Source of the DNA: Flavisolibacter sp.
GTDB taxonomy: Bacteria; Bacteroidota; Bacteroidia; Chitinophagales; Chitinophagaceae
Length of the DNA stretch: 8,462 nt
Reading direction: 5' to 3'
Assembly: GCA_025936195.1 (NCBI GenBank)
Contig: JAICTW010000074.1
Coordinates: 1 to 8,462, forward strand
The notes beneath the pieces are model-generated. The model was not told the DNA's origin. It worked only from the letters and a program-made list of their open reading frames with translations, and ran no database searches. The translations under genes and the position numbers were made by a program. Every line of letters begins with the position of its first letter. Position 1 is the first letter of the stretch. Shown here in pieces: positions 1 to 6,252 of the stretch.

Positions 1-14
1 GATAATTTCTTCAC
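1..14 (-). CDS. murE: Start of next dcw gene, probably murE (partial, 4 codons)
   Basis: Directly after the TAA of the transpeptidase gene (15-17) the minus strand reads GTG AAG AAA TTA, which would begin a protein Met-Lys-Lys-Leu. In Bacteroidetes dcw clusters the gene after ftsI is normally murE (UDP-MurNAc-tripeptide synthetase), and MurE proteins of this phylum often begin with a similar Met-Lys-Lys/Leu-Leu stretch. Only 14 bases are in the window, so the call rests on gene order plus four codons. The GTG start with zero spacing would imply tight translational coupling; an ATG further downstream cannot be excluded. Confidence 0.35.
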
Positions 15-2171
15 TTAATTTAATAACAGGGTAATATTTTGATTTTTTGTCACCGGTGTTCCAGGTAAAATATCCTGTGCTACTACTTTTCCTCTTCCTT
101 TGGTAATCTCCTTCACGCTCATATTCTCCAGTAAATACAAAGCATCTTTTATGGTCATATCTTTTACATCAGGCATTGCATTTTTTGAAATGGCTTCTGC
201 TTTCATTACAGGCTGGTAATTATTGCTATAAATCCAGCTCCATCCATTCTTATTGGAAGAATCAACAGGCTTTACATTCAATTGATCGAATACATTTCTT
301 ACATCAGTTGTATAACCGGCATATTGATAAGAGGAGCTGTCCTTTGCCAATTGCAAAGGCATTATTTTTTTGCCCTGAACATATTGCGCATACAGCTTTG
401 CAGCAATTTCCCTGAACACAGGAGCAGCCAGTTGCGCTCCGAAATGTATAGCAGCATGTGGCTTTGTTTTGATCACTACAATGCAGCTGTACTCAGGTGC
501 ATTGGCAGGAAAATAGCCGACGAAGGTTGCCTGGTAAATTCCATCACCATAGCCGTGAACACCATCTGCAACGTGTGCTGTCCCGGTTTTGCCGGCAACT
601 GGAAATGAAAAGTCCTTGAACACATCTTTCGCTGTTCCTTCAGTAACTACCGACTCCATACAGATCTTTGCATTCTTCACAATCTGTGGTTTTACAAGCT
701 GTTCATCTATAACTGCCGGAGAAAATTCCTTTACAGTGATGCCGCTGCTTTTAATACTATTCACCAAGTAAGGTTTCATCATCTTGCCATCATTGGCAAT
801 AGCATTGTACAGCATTAATGTTTGTAATGGCGTAACCTGAATGGCATAACCAAAGCTGGCTGTAACCATGGCATGTAAGCCTTCTTTATTCCGTTTTAAT
901 TTTGGCAACACCGGCGCACCTTCGCCTACTAAATCAATTCCGGTTTTTTTATCGAGATGCAGCTTGTGTAAATAATTTTTGAAGAGATCAGGTTGATTTG
1001 CAAATGCTTTGTAAGCCACCATGCTCATGCCCACATTGGAGCTGCGTGCAAAACATTCGCGAAGCGTAAGCAAAGGTTTATCGGAACGTTCATCATCTGT
1101 TACATTACGAACACCCACATAAGCGCTGCCGGTTGAACCGATGTTCACTAAGTCATTGATGGTGCTTGTGCCATGATCTAAAACAGCTAATAAGGTTGCC
1201 AGCTTAATTGTTGATCCCGGCTCGGTTGCCTGCAAAGCATAATTCAACGATTCGTTATAATTGCCTTCTTTATCACCACCAAGATTGGCAATGGCTTTGA
1301 TCTTGCCTGTTCTTGTTTCCATCACAATGGCCGTTCCGTATTGTGCTTCGCTTTGAACCAACATCTTCATCAATGCCGATTCAACAATGTCCTGCATTTG
1401 AATGTCCAGTGTTGTAATGATATCCTTTCCATTCTCCGGATCAATTTCATAGCCATCAACCGGAACGGCGGCACCGCCTGCAATGAAACGCACCAAACGC
1501 TTTCCTGTAGTGCCTTTCAGCAAGCTATCGTAGGTTCTTTCGAGGCCAACATTCTGTGCATTGTCTCTTGCCAAACCAATCGTTCTTTTTGCCAGCAAAC
1601 CAAAAGGGTTGAGACGTTTGCTTTGCACTTCAGCAATAACTCCACTTCTATTGCGGCCTAATCTTACCAAAGGAAAATTTCTGAACTGTTTGTATTGTTC
1701 AAAGGATAAAGCTTTGTGCAGAAGATAATAGCGGTCTTCGTCTGCATAAGCTTTCTTCAATTCCTTTTTGTATTCAGAAGAAGATTTCTCACCAAAGAAT
1801 TTGGATAAAGAAATAGAGAAGGAATCAATATTTTCTTTAAACCTCTTTCCGTTTTTTTCGCGAAGACCATCAGCGCCGAAGTCCATGTAAATATCAAAAT
1901 AAGGAACAGAAGTACTGAGCATTTCACCATCTTCACTGTAGATGGTTCCTCTTTCCGCATCAATGGTAATGAATTTTTGATGCATGCTGTCGGACATGTT
2001 TCTCCAATAATTTCCTTGCACACGTTGAATGTAAACGGCACGGCCCAGTACAATAAAGCTCAATAGCACAACGCCAAGGAAGCTCAGATAGACTCTCCAA
2101 AGTATGTCGCGTTTTACATCCACTTCGACAATTGGTGTTATTGGTTTATTATTTTGTTTCGCTACTGTCAA
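15..2171 (-). CDS. ftsI: Septal peptidoglycan transpeptidase (FtsI/PBP3 class) with C-terminal PASTA domain
   Basis: A 718-residue class B penicillin-binding protein that cross-links septal peptidoglycan, working with FtsW and the FtsL/FtsQ complex. A short cytoplasmic tail (1-22) is followed by one membrane anchor (about 24-46). The pedestal/dimerisation domain carries the conserved RGxI...DGEML segment at 74-85. The transpeptidase domain (about 275-590) has all three active-site motifs: STIK with nucleophile Ser320 and Lys323, SSN at 377-379, and KTGTA at 528-532. A linker of about 60 residues leads to one PASTA domain (about 663-718), of the kind known to bind muropeptides or beta-lactams. 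It looks complete and catalytically intact. The ATG at 2171 lies inside the end of the ftsL-like gene (23-nt overlap), which supports coupled translation in the dcw operon. Position between ftsL and murE favours FtsI over the sporulation-type paralogue SpoVD, which has the same architecture. Confidence 0.95.
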   Translation of the reverse strand: MTVAKQNNKPITPIVEVDVKRDILWRVYLSFLGVVLLSFIVLGRAVYIQRVQGNYWRNMSDSMHQKFITIDAERGTIYSEDGEMLSTSVPYFDIYMDFGADGLREKNGKRFKENIDSFSISLSKFFGEKSSSEYKKELKKAYADEDRYYLLHKALSFEQYKQFRNFPLVRLGRNRSGVIAEVQSKRLNPFGLLAKRTIGLARDNAQNVGLERTYDSLLKGTTGKRLVRFIAGGAAVPVDGYEIDPENGKDIITTLDIQMQDIVESALMKMLVQSEAQYGTAIVMETRTGKIKAIANLGGDKEGNYNESLNYALQATEPGSTIKLATLLAVLDHGTSTINDLVNIGSTGSAYVGVRNVTDDERSDKPLLTLRECFARSSNVGMSMVAYKAFANQPDLFKNYLHKLHLDKKTGIDLVGEGAPVLPKLKRNKEGLHAMVTASFGYAIQVTPLQTLMLYNAIANDGKMMKPYLVNSIKSSGITVKEFSPAVIDEQLVKPQIVKNAKICMESVVTEGTAKDVFKDFSFPVAGKTGTAHVADGVHGYGDGIYQATFVGYFPANAPEYSCIVVIKTKPHAAIHFGAQLAAPVFREIAAKLYAQYVQGKKIMPLQLAKDSSSYQYAGYTTDVRNVFDQLNVKPVDSSNKNGWSWIYSNNYQPVMKAEAISKNAMPDVKDMTIKDALYLLENMSVKEITKGRGKVVAQDILPGTPVTKNQNITLLLN

Positions 2172-2484
2172 TTAATACAACCGGTGGTGTTGTTAGTTCC
2201 CGCAATCCCAATGGTTGTACTGCCTGAATCAATTCACTTTGTTTGCTTCGCTTCAACACATCGCCCTGCACATCTTTATACTCAAACTGTAATTCTTTTA
2301 ATTCGTTGTTTGTTTTGGTAATGTTGCGGATGGTTTTATCCGCCACATGACCATTGTAGATATAGATCACTGCCAGAAATGCCAGAAATAAAAAGAAAGG
2401 AATTTGCCTAACGACTGCTTTGTAATTCAGCAACCGTTTCAAGTGATACGCCTTAGTTTTTTCTTTCCTGTTATTGGATTCCAT
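2149..2484 (-). CDS. ftsL: FtsL-like cell division protein
   Basis: A 111-residue bitopic membrane protein: a basic cytoplasmic tail (1-26), one hydrophobic segment (about 27-43, rich in Phe, Leu, Ile) and a periplasmic region whose heptad-like Leu/Ile/Val spacing (about 46-82) suggests a coiled coil. The tail ends with a short GLRELTTPP segment (93-101) that resembles the conserved end of Bacteroidetes FtsL-like proteins. FtsL normally pairs with FtsB/DivIC and activates the FtsWI synthase. Sequence is too divergent for identification on residues alone; size, topology and place between rsmH and ftsI carry the call. It starts 14 nt after the rsmH stop and overlaps the transpeptidase gene by 23 nt. 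Confidence 0.85.
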   Translation of the reverse strand: MESNNRKEKTKAYHLKRLLNYKAVVRQIPFFLFLAFLAVIYIYNGHVADKTIRNITKTNNELKELQFEYKDVQGDVLKRSKQSELIQAVQPLGLRELTTPPVVLIDSSETK

Positions 2485-2498
2485 ACCAGTTCTCTATT

Positions 2499-3455
2499 CT
2501 ATATTTTTTCAGCAACCCGAAGCTTTGCACTGCGGGCCCTGGAATTGTTTTTAATTTCTTCGTTTGTTGCAACAATGGGTTTTTTATATACAGCCTTCAG
2601 AACTTTTATTCGTTCCATTGTTTCAAACGGATTTTCATCGGGTGCTTCGAAACTGTTGTCTTTAAAAAAAGTTTTCACAATACGATCTTCAATAGAATGA
2701 AACGTGATCACCGCAATGCGGCCACCTTGTTTTAAAACGGATGGCGATTGCTCCAACATTTCTTTCAATGCACCCAGTTCATCATTCACCTCAATTCTCA
2801 AAGCCTGGAAGACCTGCGCTAAATATTTGTTTGGATTTCCTTTGACAATCGGACTTAAAACATTCTTTAGATTTTCAATCGTTTTTATTGGCGATGTTCT
2901 TCTTGCTTCAACAATTGTTTTTGCCAGTGTTTTGGAATTTGTCACTTCGCCGTATTGTTCAAACATTTTGTGCAATTGATGTTCGGAATACTCGTTCAAA
3001 ACATCAGCGGCTCTTTTTGTCTGTCGCTGGTCCATGCGCATATCCAGTGCAGCATCAAAACGAATGGAGAAACCCCTTTCTGCTTCATCGAACTGGTAAC
3101 TGCTTACACCGAGATCAGCCAAAATCCCATCTACTTCGTCAATTCCATTTAACCGGAGAAAGCGTTTCAGATAACGGAAATTGTTTGGAACAAAAAGCAC
3201 ACGATCATCATTTGGAATATTTCGTTTGGCATCTTCATCCTGATCGAAAGCGATCAACTTCCCATTCTGATTTAAGCGTTGAAGGATCGCTTTACTGTGC
3301 CCACCACCTCCGAATGTGCCATCCACATAAATGCCATCAGGTTTAATGTTGAGGTTTTCGATAACCTCGTTCAGCAAAACAGGAATGTGATACGATTGGA
3401 CGTCTTCATGTGTTTCTTCAGAAGAATGTTTTCCGTCTTTGTGCGTTTTTTTCAT
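2499..3455 (-). CDS. rsmH: 16S rRNA (cytosine(1402)-N(4))-methyltransferase RsmH
   Basis: A 318-residue SAM-dependent enzyme that N4-methylates C1402 in the decoding centre of 16S rRNA. Family landmarks appear in order: HIPVLLNEV (23-31), the SAM-binding glycine loop DGTFGGGGHS (45-54), DQD (71-73), DLGVSSYQFD (114-123), GFSIRFDAALDMRMD (128-142), FQALRIEVNDEL (216-227), TFHSIEDR (251-258) and the C-terminal SRARSAKLRVAEK (305-317). Length is normal for the family. The first 21 residues are a His/Lys/Glu-rich extension before the conserved core and are probably disordered; no alternative Met occurs before the core, so the ATG at 3455 is kept. It starts 6 nt after the mraZ stop and is surely co-transcribed with it. 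Formerly called mraW. Confidence 0.97.
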   Translation of the reverse strand: MKKTHKDGKHSSEETHEDVQSYHIPVLLNEVIENLNIKPDGIYVDGTFGGGGHSKAILQRLNQNGKLIAFDQDEDAKRNIPNDDRVLFVPNNFRYLKRFLRLNGIDEVDGILADLGVSSYQFDEAERGFSIRFDAALDMRMDQRQTKRAADVLNEYSEHQLHKMFEQYGEVTNSKTLAKTIVEARRTSPIKTIENLKNVLSPIVKGNPNKYLAQVFQALRIEVNDELGALKEMLEQSPSVLKQGGRIAVITFHSIEDRIVKTFFKDNSFEAPDENPFETMERIKVLKAVYKKPIVATNEEIKNNSRARSAKLRVAEKI

Positions 3456-3461
3456 TCCAAT

Positions 3462-3923
3462 CTATTTCTGATCATCTCCCTTCGCCATTACCTGCTGGGC
3501 AATAGTGCTAAAGTCTTCGGGTGAATATGATTCAAAGAACTTCTTGTAGTTTTCAACGGACCAGATTTCAATTTTATCAACTGCCGAGGCCAGTACGATG
3601 TCTTTTTCCAACCCCGCATATTCTTTCAGGTTCGGCGGCAACAAAAGGCGGCCTGCCGAATCGAGTTCTACTTCGGTAGCGCCGTTCAGAAAAAACCTTC
3701 TGAACTCGCGGACCTTTGGGTCAAAATCATTCAAAGTGCTAAGTCTGGCAAAGAGTGGCTCCCAACTTTTAGTGGGATACAGGGTCAGGCATTTTTCAAA
3801 ACCTCTGTTGATAACAAATCGTGTATTTTCGCCTTCCGGCAATTGCTTTTTCAAGCCAGCCGGGAGGAGAAAGCGACCTTTTGCGTCCAGAGTTGATTCA
3901 AATTCGCCTAAGAAACCTGTCAT
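3462..3923 (-). CDS. mraZ: MraZ transcriptional regulator of the dcw cluster
   Basis: A 153-residue protein with two tandem SpoVT/AbrB-like swapped-hairpin repeats. Each repeat carries the DxxxR-type signature: DAKGR (13-17) followed by FLLP, and DSAGR (88-92) followed by LLLP. MraZ proteins form ring-shaped oligomers and bind short direct repeats upstream of their own gene, repressing the dcw operon in E. coli. The start used here is the ATG at 3923 (MTGFLGEF), the family's normal N-terminus. The frame stays open upstream to a GTG at 3980, but that adds 19 non-conserved residues and places the start within the probable operator repeats, so it is rejected. First gene of the operon mraZ-rsmH-ftsL-ftsI. 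Confidence 0.95.
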   Translation of the reverse strand: MTGFLGEFESTLDAKGRFLLPAGLKKQLPEGENTRFVINRGFEKCLTLYPTKSWEPLFARLSTLNDFDPKVREFRRFFLNGATEVELDSAGRLLLPPNLKEYAGLEKDIVLASAVDKIEIWSVENYKKFFESYSPEDFSTIAQQVMAKGDDQK

Positions 3924-3955
3924 TTTCAATGGATTGGGGAATGATGGCTTAGATT

Positions 3956-3990
3956 GACACAAAATAACACTTTTTCCCACTTTTGTACAG
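3956..3990 (-). promoter_or_regulatory. Candidate MraZ operator: direct repeats at 10-bp period
   Basis: Read on the minus strand, three units start with GTG at exactly 10-bp intervals: GTGGG (3980-3976), GTGTT (3970-3966) and GTGTC (3960-3956). A fourth, weaker unit CTGTA occupies the preceding phase (3990-3986). The first two are each preceded by AAAA. E. coli MraZ is known to bind TGGGN repeats separated by 5 nt, which is the same 10-bp period. The array ends 33 nt before the mraZ ATG. Only the first unit matches TGGGN fully, so function is inferred from spacing and position. Confidence 0.6.
3960..3967 (-). promoter_or_regulatory. Possible -7 element for the mraZ/dcw operon
   Basis: TTATTTTG on the minus strand matches the Bacteroidetes -7 consensus TAnnTTTG at five of six defined positions. 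It would place the transcript start near 3953, giving a leader of about 30 nt before the mraZ ATG. It overlaps the candidate MraZ repeats, as expected for repression by promoter occlusion. I see no convincing TTTG -33 element, so confidence is low. Confidence 0.3.
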
Positions 3991-4004
3991 TCTTTTTCGA
4001 CTGT
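3987..4004. repeat. Inverted repeat ACAGTC-N6-GACTGT upstream of mraZ
   Basis: Two perfect 6-bp arms, ACAGTC (3987-3992) and GACTGT (3999-4004), are separated by six bases. The repeat touches the distal end of the MraZ-box array and would lie about 34-51 bp upstream of the proposed start point, a position typical for an activator or repressor dyad. It could also be chance in an AT-rich spacer. Confidence 0.35.
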
Positions 4005-4009
4005 TTAAT

Positions 4010-4128
4010 TTTTCCACACGGCAAAACCTATGGAAAAGCCCAACAGGCGCATATTTCAGGGCAGAAAAACTTTTTTAAAGTCTTTTTGTGTGAATGAGCT
4101 GTGGAAAACCCAAAAATGCTGTGGATTA
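4010..4128. promoter_or_regulatory. Cluster of four DnaA-box-like 9-mers between mraZ and queA
   Basis: Compared with the DnaA box TTATCCACA, four close 9-mers occur within 119 bp. TTTTCCACA lies on the plus strand at 4010-4018 (one mismatch). On the minus strand are TTTTCCATA at 4029-4037 (two mismatches), TTTTCCACA at 4100-4108 (one) and TAATCCACA at 4120-4128 (one). The first pair faces each other across 10 bp; the last two are in the same orientation exactly 20 bp apart. The surrounding DNA is AT-rich. Possible roles are DnaA control of the divergent promoters, DnaA titration, or part of an origin. The shared GTGG core could instead be read as distal MraZ sites. Function is unproven. Confidence 0.35.
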
Positions 4129-4133
4129 CTTTG
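4126..4133 (+). promoter_or_regulatory. Possible -7 element for the queA-type gene
   Basis: TTACTTTG matches TAnnTTTG at five of six defined positions and would set a start site near 4140, about 25 nt before the ATG at 4165. It overlaps the last DnaA-like 9-mer (4120-4128), so a bound protein there would block it. No clear -33 TTTG lies at the right distance. Confidence 0.28.
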
Positions 4134-4164
4134 AATTTGAACCTAAAATGCTACAGTTAGTTGC

Positions 4165-5403
4165 ATGAAAACAGAAGCCCAAAACATATTCATTAAAGAT
4201 TATGATTACAACCTACCGCCGGAAAAAATTGCAGAGTTTCCTTTAAAAAAAAGAGATCAATCGAAACTTTTGATCTATAAAAATGGAACGATCACAGATG
4301 ATCAATTCTTCAATTTACAGAATCGTCTTCCGGAAAAAAGCACTCTCATCTTAAACAATACAAGGGTTATTGAAGCAAGAATTTTGTTTCAAAAACCAAC
4401 CGGAGGCGTGATCGAAATTTTTTGTCTGGAACCTTTTCAGCAAAGCATTGAACGGGCATTAAGCTCGACCAAAAAAGTGCAATGGTGGTGTTTGATCGGT
4501 GGTGCTTCCAAATGGAAAGCAGGACAAGTCTTACAGAAGAAAATTTTGATTGCTGGTGAAGCCATTTTGCTAAATGCAAAATACATCAGCAAACAGACTG
4601 ACAGTTTCATTATTGAATTCTTCTGGCAGTCACATCATTCCTTTGCAGAGGTTCTACATGCCGCCGGCGCCATTCCTCTCCCTCCTTACATTAAACGGAA
4701 TGCAACAGAAGAAGACAAAGAACGGTATCAAACTATTTTCAGTAAACAGGAAGGATCCGTTGCTGCACCAACTGCAGCTTTGCATTTTACTGAAACTGTT
4801 TTTCAAAATCTATCGGAGAAAAATATTGATGCAGCCTACATCACTTTGCATGTAGGCGCAGGAACTTTCAAGCCGGTAAAAACAGAAACTGTTGCCGAAC
4901 ATGAAATGCACAAAGAACCATTTGCTGTTTCTGTTGAAGTATTAAAGAAACTCATCTCATCGAAAAAAATTATTGCTGTTGGCACTACTTCTTTACGAAC
5001 ACTCGAAACCGTTTACTGGCTAGGCGTAAAATTGAAAAATGATTTGATAAAAGAGGAATGGACATTACAACAATGGGAAGCTTATGAACTTGAAAAAAAT
5101 TATCCGAACATTTCTGTTGAAGAAAGTGTAACTGCATTAATTGATTGGCTGAAAGAAAATCATCAAACCGAATTGCACTGTCAAACCGGTTTGATCATTG
5201 TGCCCGGATATAATTTTAGGATCCCGGATGCAATCCTTACAAACTTTCATCAACCACAATCAACATTACTGTTATTGGTCAGTGCTTTTATTGGAGAAGA
5301 CTGGAGAAAAGTTTATCAGCATGCTTTGGAAAATGATTACCGTTTTTTGAGTTATGGTGACAGCAGTTTGTTGTGGAAAAGCCTATCCAGACCTTACCGG
5401 TAA
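4165..5403 (+). CDS. queA: QueA-family S-adenosylmethionine:tRNA ribosyltransferase-isomerase, long variant
   Basis: QueA transfers and isomerises the ribosyl part of SAM onto 7-aminomethyl-7-deazaguanine in tRNA, giving epoxyqueuosine at the wobble position. Family blocks are clear: RDQSKLL (30-36), LNNTRVIEAR (63-72), IPLPPYIKR (170-178), GSVAAPTAALHFT (197-209), LHVGAGTFKPV (228-238), EHEMHKEPF (245-253), GTTSLRTLE (273-281), then PGYNFRIPDAILTNFHQPQS (347-366) and YRFLSYGD (392-399). At 412 residues it is about 60 longer than usual QueA (roughly 350). Most of the excess sits at 283-339, a Trp/Glu-rich segment between SLRTLE and the PGY block, where the usual form has only a short loop. 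The motif commonly AAPTAGLHFT has Ala for Gly at 205. Divergent from mraZ, with its own promoter region. It may be the organism's only QueA or a paralogue with altered specificity. Confidence 0.88.
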   Translation: MKTEAQNIFIKDYDYNLPPEKIAEFPLKKRDQSKLLIYKNGTITDDQFFNLQNRLPEKSTLILNNTRVIEARILFQKPTGGVIEIFCLEPFQQSIERALSSTKKVQWWCLIGGASKWKAGQVLQKKILIAGEAILLNAKYISKQTDSFIIEFFWQSHHSFAEVLHAAGAIPLPPYIKRNATEEDKERYQTIFSKQEGSVAAPTAALHFTETVFQNLSEKNIDAAYITLHVGAGTFKPVKTETVAEHEMHKEPFAVSVEVLKKLISSKKIIAVGTTSLRTLETVYWLGVKLKNDLIKEEWTLQQWEAYELEKNYPNISVEESVTALIDWLKENHQTELHCQTGLIIVPGYNFRIPDAILTNFHQPQSTLLLLVSAFIGEDWRKVYQHALENDYRFLSYGDSSLLWKSLSRPYR

Positions 5404-5404
5404 G
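5393..5404. repeat. Perfect 12-bp palindrome over the queA stop codon
   Basis: CTTACCGGTAAG is fully self-complementary and includes the TAA stop at 5401-5403. It has no loop, so it is more likely a protein-binding dyad or a chance palindrome than a terminator hairpin. Confidence 0.3.
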
Positions 5405-5420
5405 AAGGAGACCCGAACAC

Positions 5421-5434
5421 AAGCCGGGCGGCTT
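5421..5434. terminator. Weak bidirectional hairpin between convergent transcripts
   Basis: AAGCC (5421-5425), loop GGGC, GGCTT (5430-5434) forms a 5-bp stem. It lies 17 nt after the queA stop and 21 nt after the stop of the possible small ORF on the other strand, which suits a shared terminator. Neither side has a strong T-tract (ATTTACGG on the plus side, GTGTTC on the minus side), so efficient intrinsic termination is doubtful. Confidence 0.3.
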
Positions 5435-5455
5435 ATTTACGGTAACAAAAAGCTA

Positions 5456-5554
5456 TCAAAACGGCCTTTGTTCTTTTTTTGTGTTCTGCGGTACAATGTA
5501 TTCTTCATTAGTATCAACCGCGTTAGTAGTTACGGTTGTTTTCTCAACTTGCAT
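5456..5554 (-). CDS. Possible 32-residue hydrophilic micro-protein
   Basis: An ATG-started frame of 32 codons ending in TGA begins 25 nt after the alpha/beta hydrolase stop, on the same strand, in a 176-bp gap otherwise without a gene. The product begins MQVEKTTVTTNAVDTNEEY and ends KKEQRPF: Thr-, Glu- and Lys-rich, no signal peptide or membrane segment. Codons look like those of the neighbouring genes (many GAA, AAA, ACA). The antisense frame gives an equally open hydrophobic 27-mer, expected as a mirror of hydrophilic codons. I recognise no family. It is either a true small last gene of the operon or a chance open frame. Confidence 0.35.
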   Translation of the reverse strand: MQVEKTTVTTNAVDTNEEYIVPQNTKKEQRPF

Positions 5555-5579
5555 AGCTTTGGTATTTGAAATAAAATAG

Positions 5580-6242
5580 TCAGGAATTATTGATAAGTAT
5601 TTGTTCAATGCAGTTATTAATTTCGGCCGCCCTGTTTAGCACCATGATATGTGTGCCGTCCCTGATAACATGTGTGGCTCGAATGTTTTTCAACGGGAAC
5701 ATCCGGTCTTTGTCTCCATGAATGTGAAATGAATTTGCCGGCATCCAGTTGTTTTTCCAATTCAATATCTGGTCCACAGCCCAGTTCACATATTTTTGAT
5801 TCGCTTTTTTCCTGTAATGCTCAACAAACAATTTTTCTTCCGGCGTTTCGATTCCCATTCTTCTATCATCAGCTCTTTCAGTAAGACGATTTGATCTTAT
5901 CGGAATTAATTTATGCAAGTTTAATGCGCCTGATATCCGCATCCACTTCGGAATTTCTTTATAAGTTTTTACAGTGGAGATAAGAATAAGTTTGTCAATC
6001 GAAATCTGTTTAGCCATTTCAATGGCGATCATTCCACCAAATGAAAGGCCTATGATGATAGGACTATCTCCTTCGATCTGCCCTGACATTCTTTTTGCGT
6101 AAGACGATAAGTTTTCGTTGTGCAACGGAGCAATCCATTTCAAACATTGCAGAGAACATCCGGAAATACTTAATCTCTCGAAGGCCCTTTCATCCGCACC
6201 TAATCCGCTGATGCAATAAATATTTTTCGCTGACCTGCTCAT
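5580..6242 (-). CDS. Alpha/beta hydrolase fold protein, substrate unknown
   Basis: A 220-residue compact alpha/beta hydrolase with no signal peptide, so cytoplasmic. The conserved opening IYCISGLGADER (8-19) probably supplies the oxyanion region. The nucleophile elbow is GLSFGG (65-70) with Ser67. The acid is probably Asp179 in IHGDKDRMFP (174-183), and the base His198 in GTHIMV (196-201). The triad is complete, so it should be active as an esterase, thioesterase or similar; the substrate is not visible. The ATG at 6242 is chosen because it sits 10 nt after the upstream gene's stop and directly before the conserved block. An ATG at 6275 would add 11 aromatic-rich residues and overlap the CdsA-like gene by 23 nt. 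Third gene of an operon of lipid enzymes, so an acyl-lipid substrate is a reasonable guess only. Confidence 0.85.
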   Translation of the reverse strand: MSRSAKNIYCISGLGADERAFERLSISGCSLQCLKWIAPLHNENLSSYAKRMSGQIEGDSPIIIGLSFGGMIAIEMAKQISIDKLILISTVKTYKEIPKWMRISGALNLHKLIPIRSNRLTERADDRRMGIETPEEKLFVEHYRKKANQKYVNWAVDQILNWKNNWMPANSFHIHGDKDRMFPLKNIRATHVIRDGTHIMVLNRAAEINNCIEQILINNS

Positions 6243-6252
6243 ACGCCAAAAA

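Noticed and set aside
1341..1661. 106-codon plus-strand open frame opposite ftsI
   Set aside because: Antisense to the conserved transpeptidase region; Cys/Asn/Gln-rich product without family resemblance.
2888..3346. 152-codon plus-strand open frame opposite rsmH
   Set aside because: It is antisense to a strongly conserved gene; its product is rich in His, Cys and Arg and shows no domain.
3598..3957. 119-codon plus-strand open frame opposite mraZ
   Set aside because: Antisense shadow of mraZ with a Ser/Pro/Arg-rich, domain-free product and no promoter or neighbour support.
3924..3980. 19-residue N-terminal extension of MraZ from a GTG at 3980
   Set aside because: The added residues are non-conserved, MraZ normally starts MTGF-like at 3923, and the region carries the phased operator-like repeats and a -7 element.
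5496..5579. 27-residue hydrophobic peptide on the plus strand (MYSSLVSTALVV...)
   Set aside because: It resembles a tiny membrane protein, but it is in register antisense to the hydrophilic small ORF at 5456-5554, and such mirrors are hydrophobic by codon complementarity. The operon-oriented frame is the better candidate.
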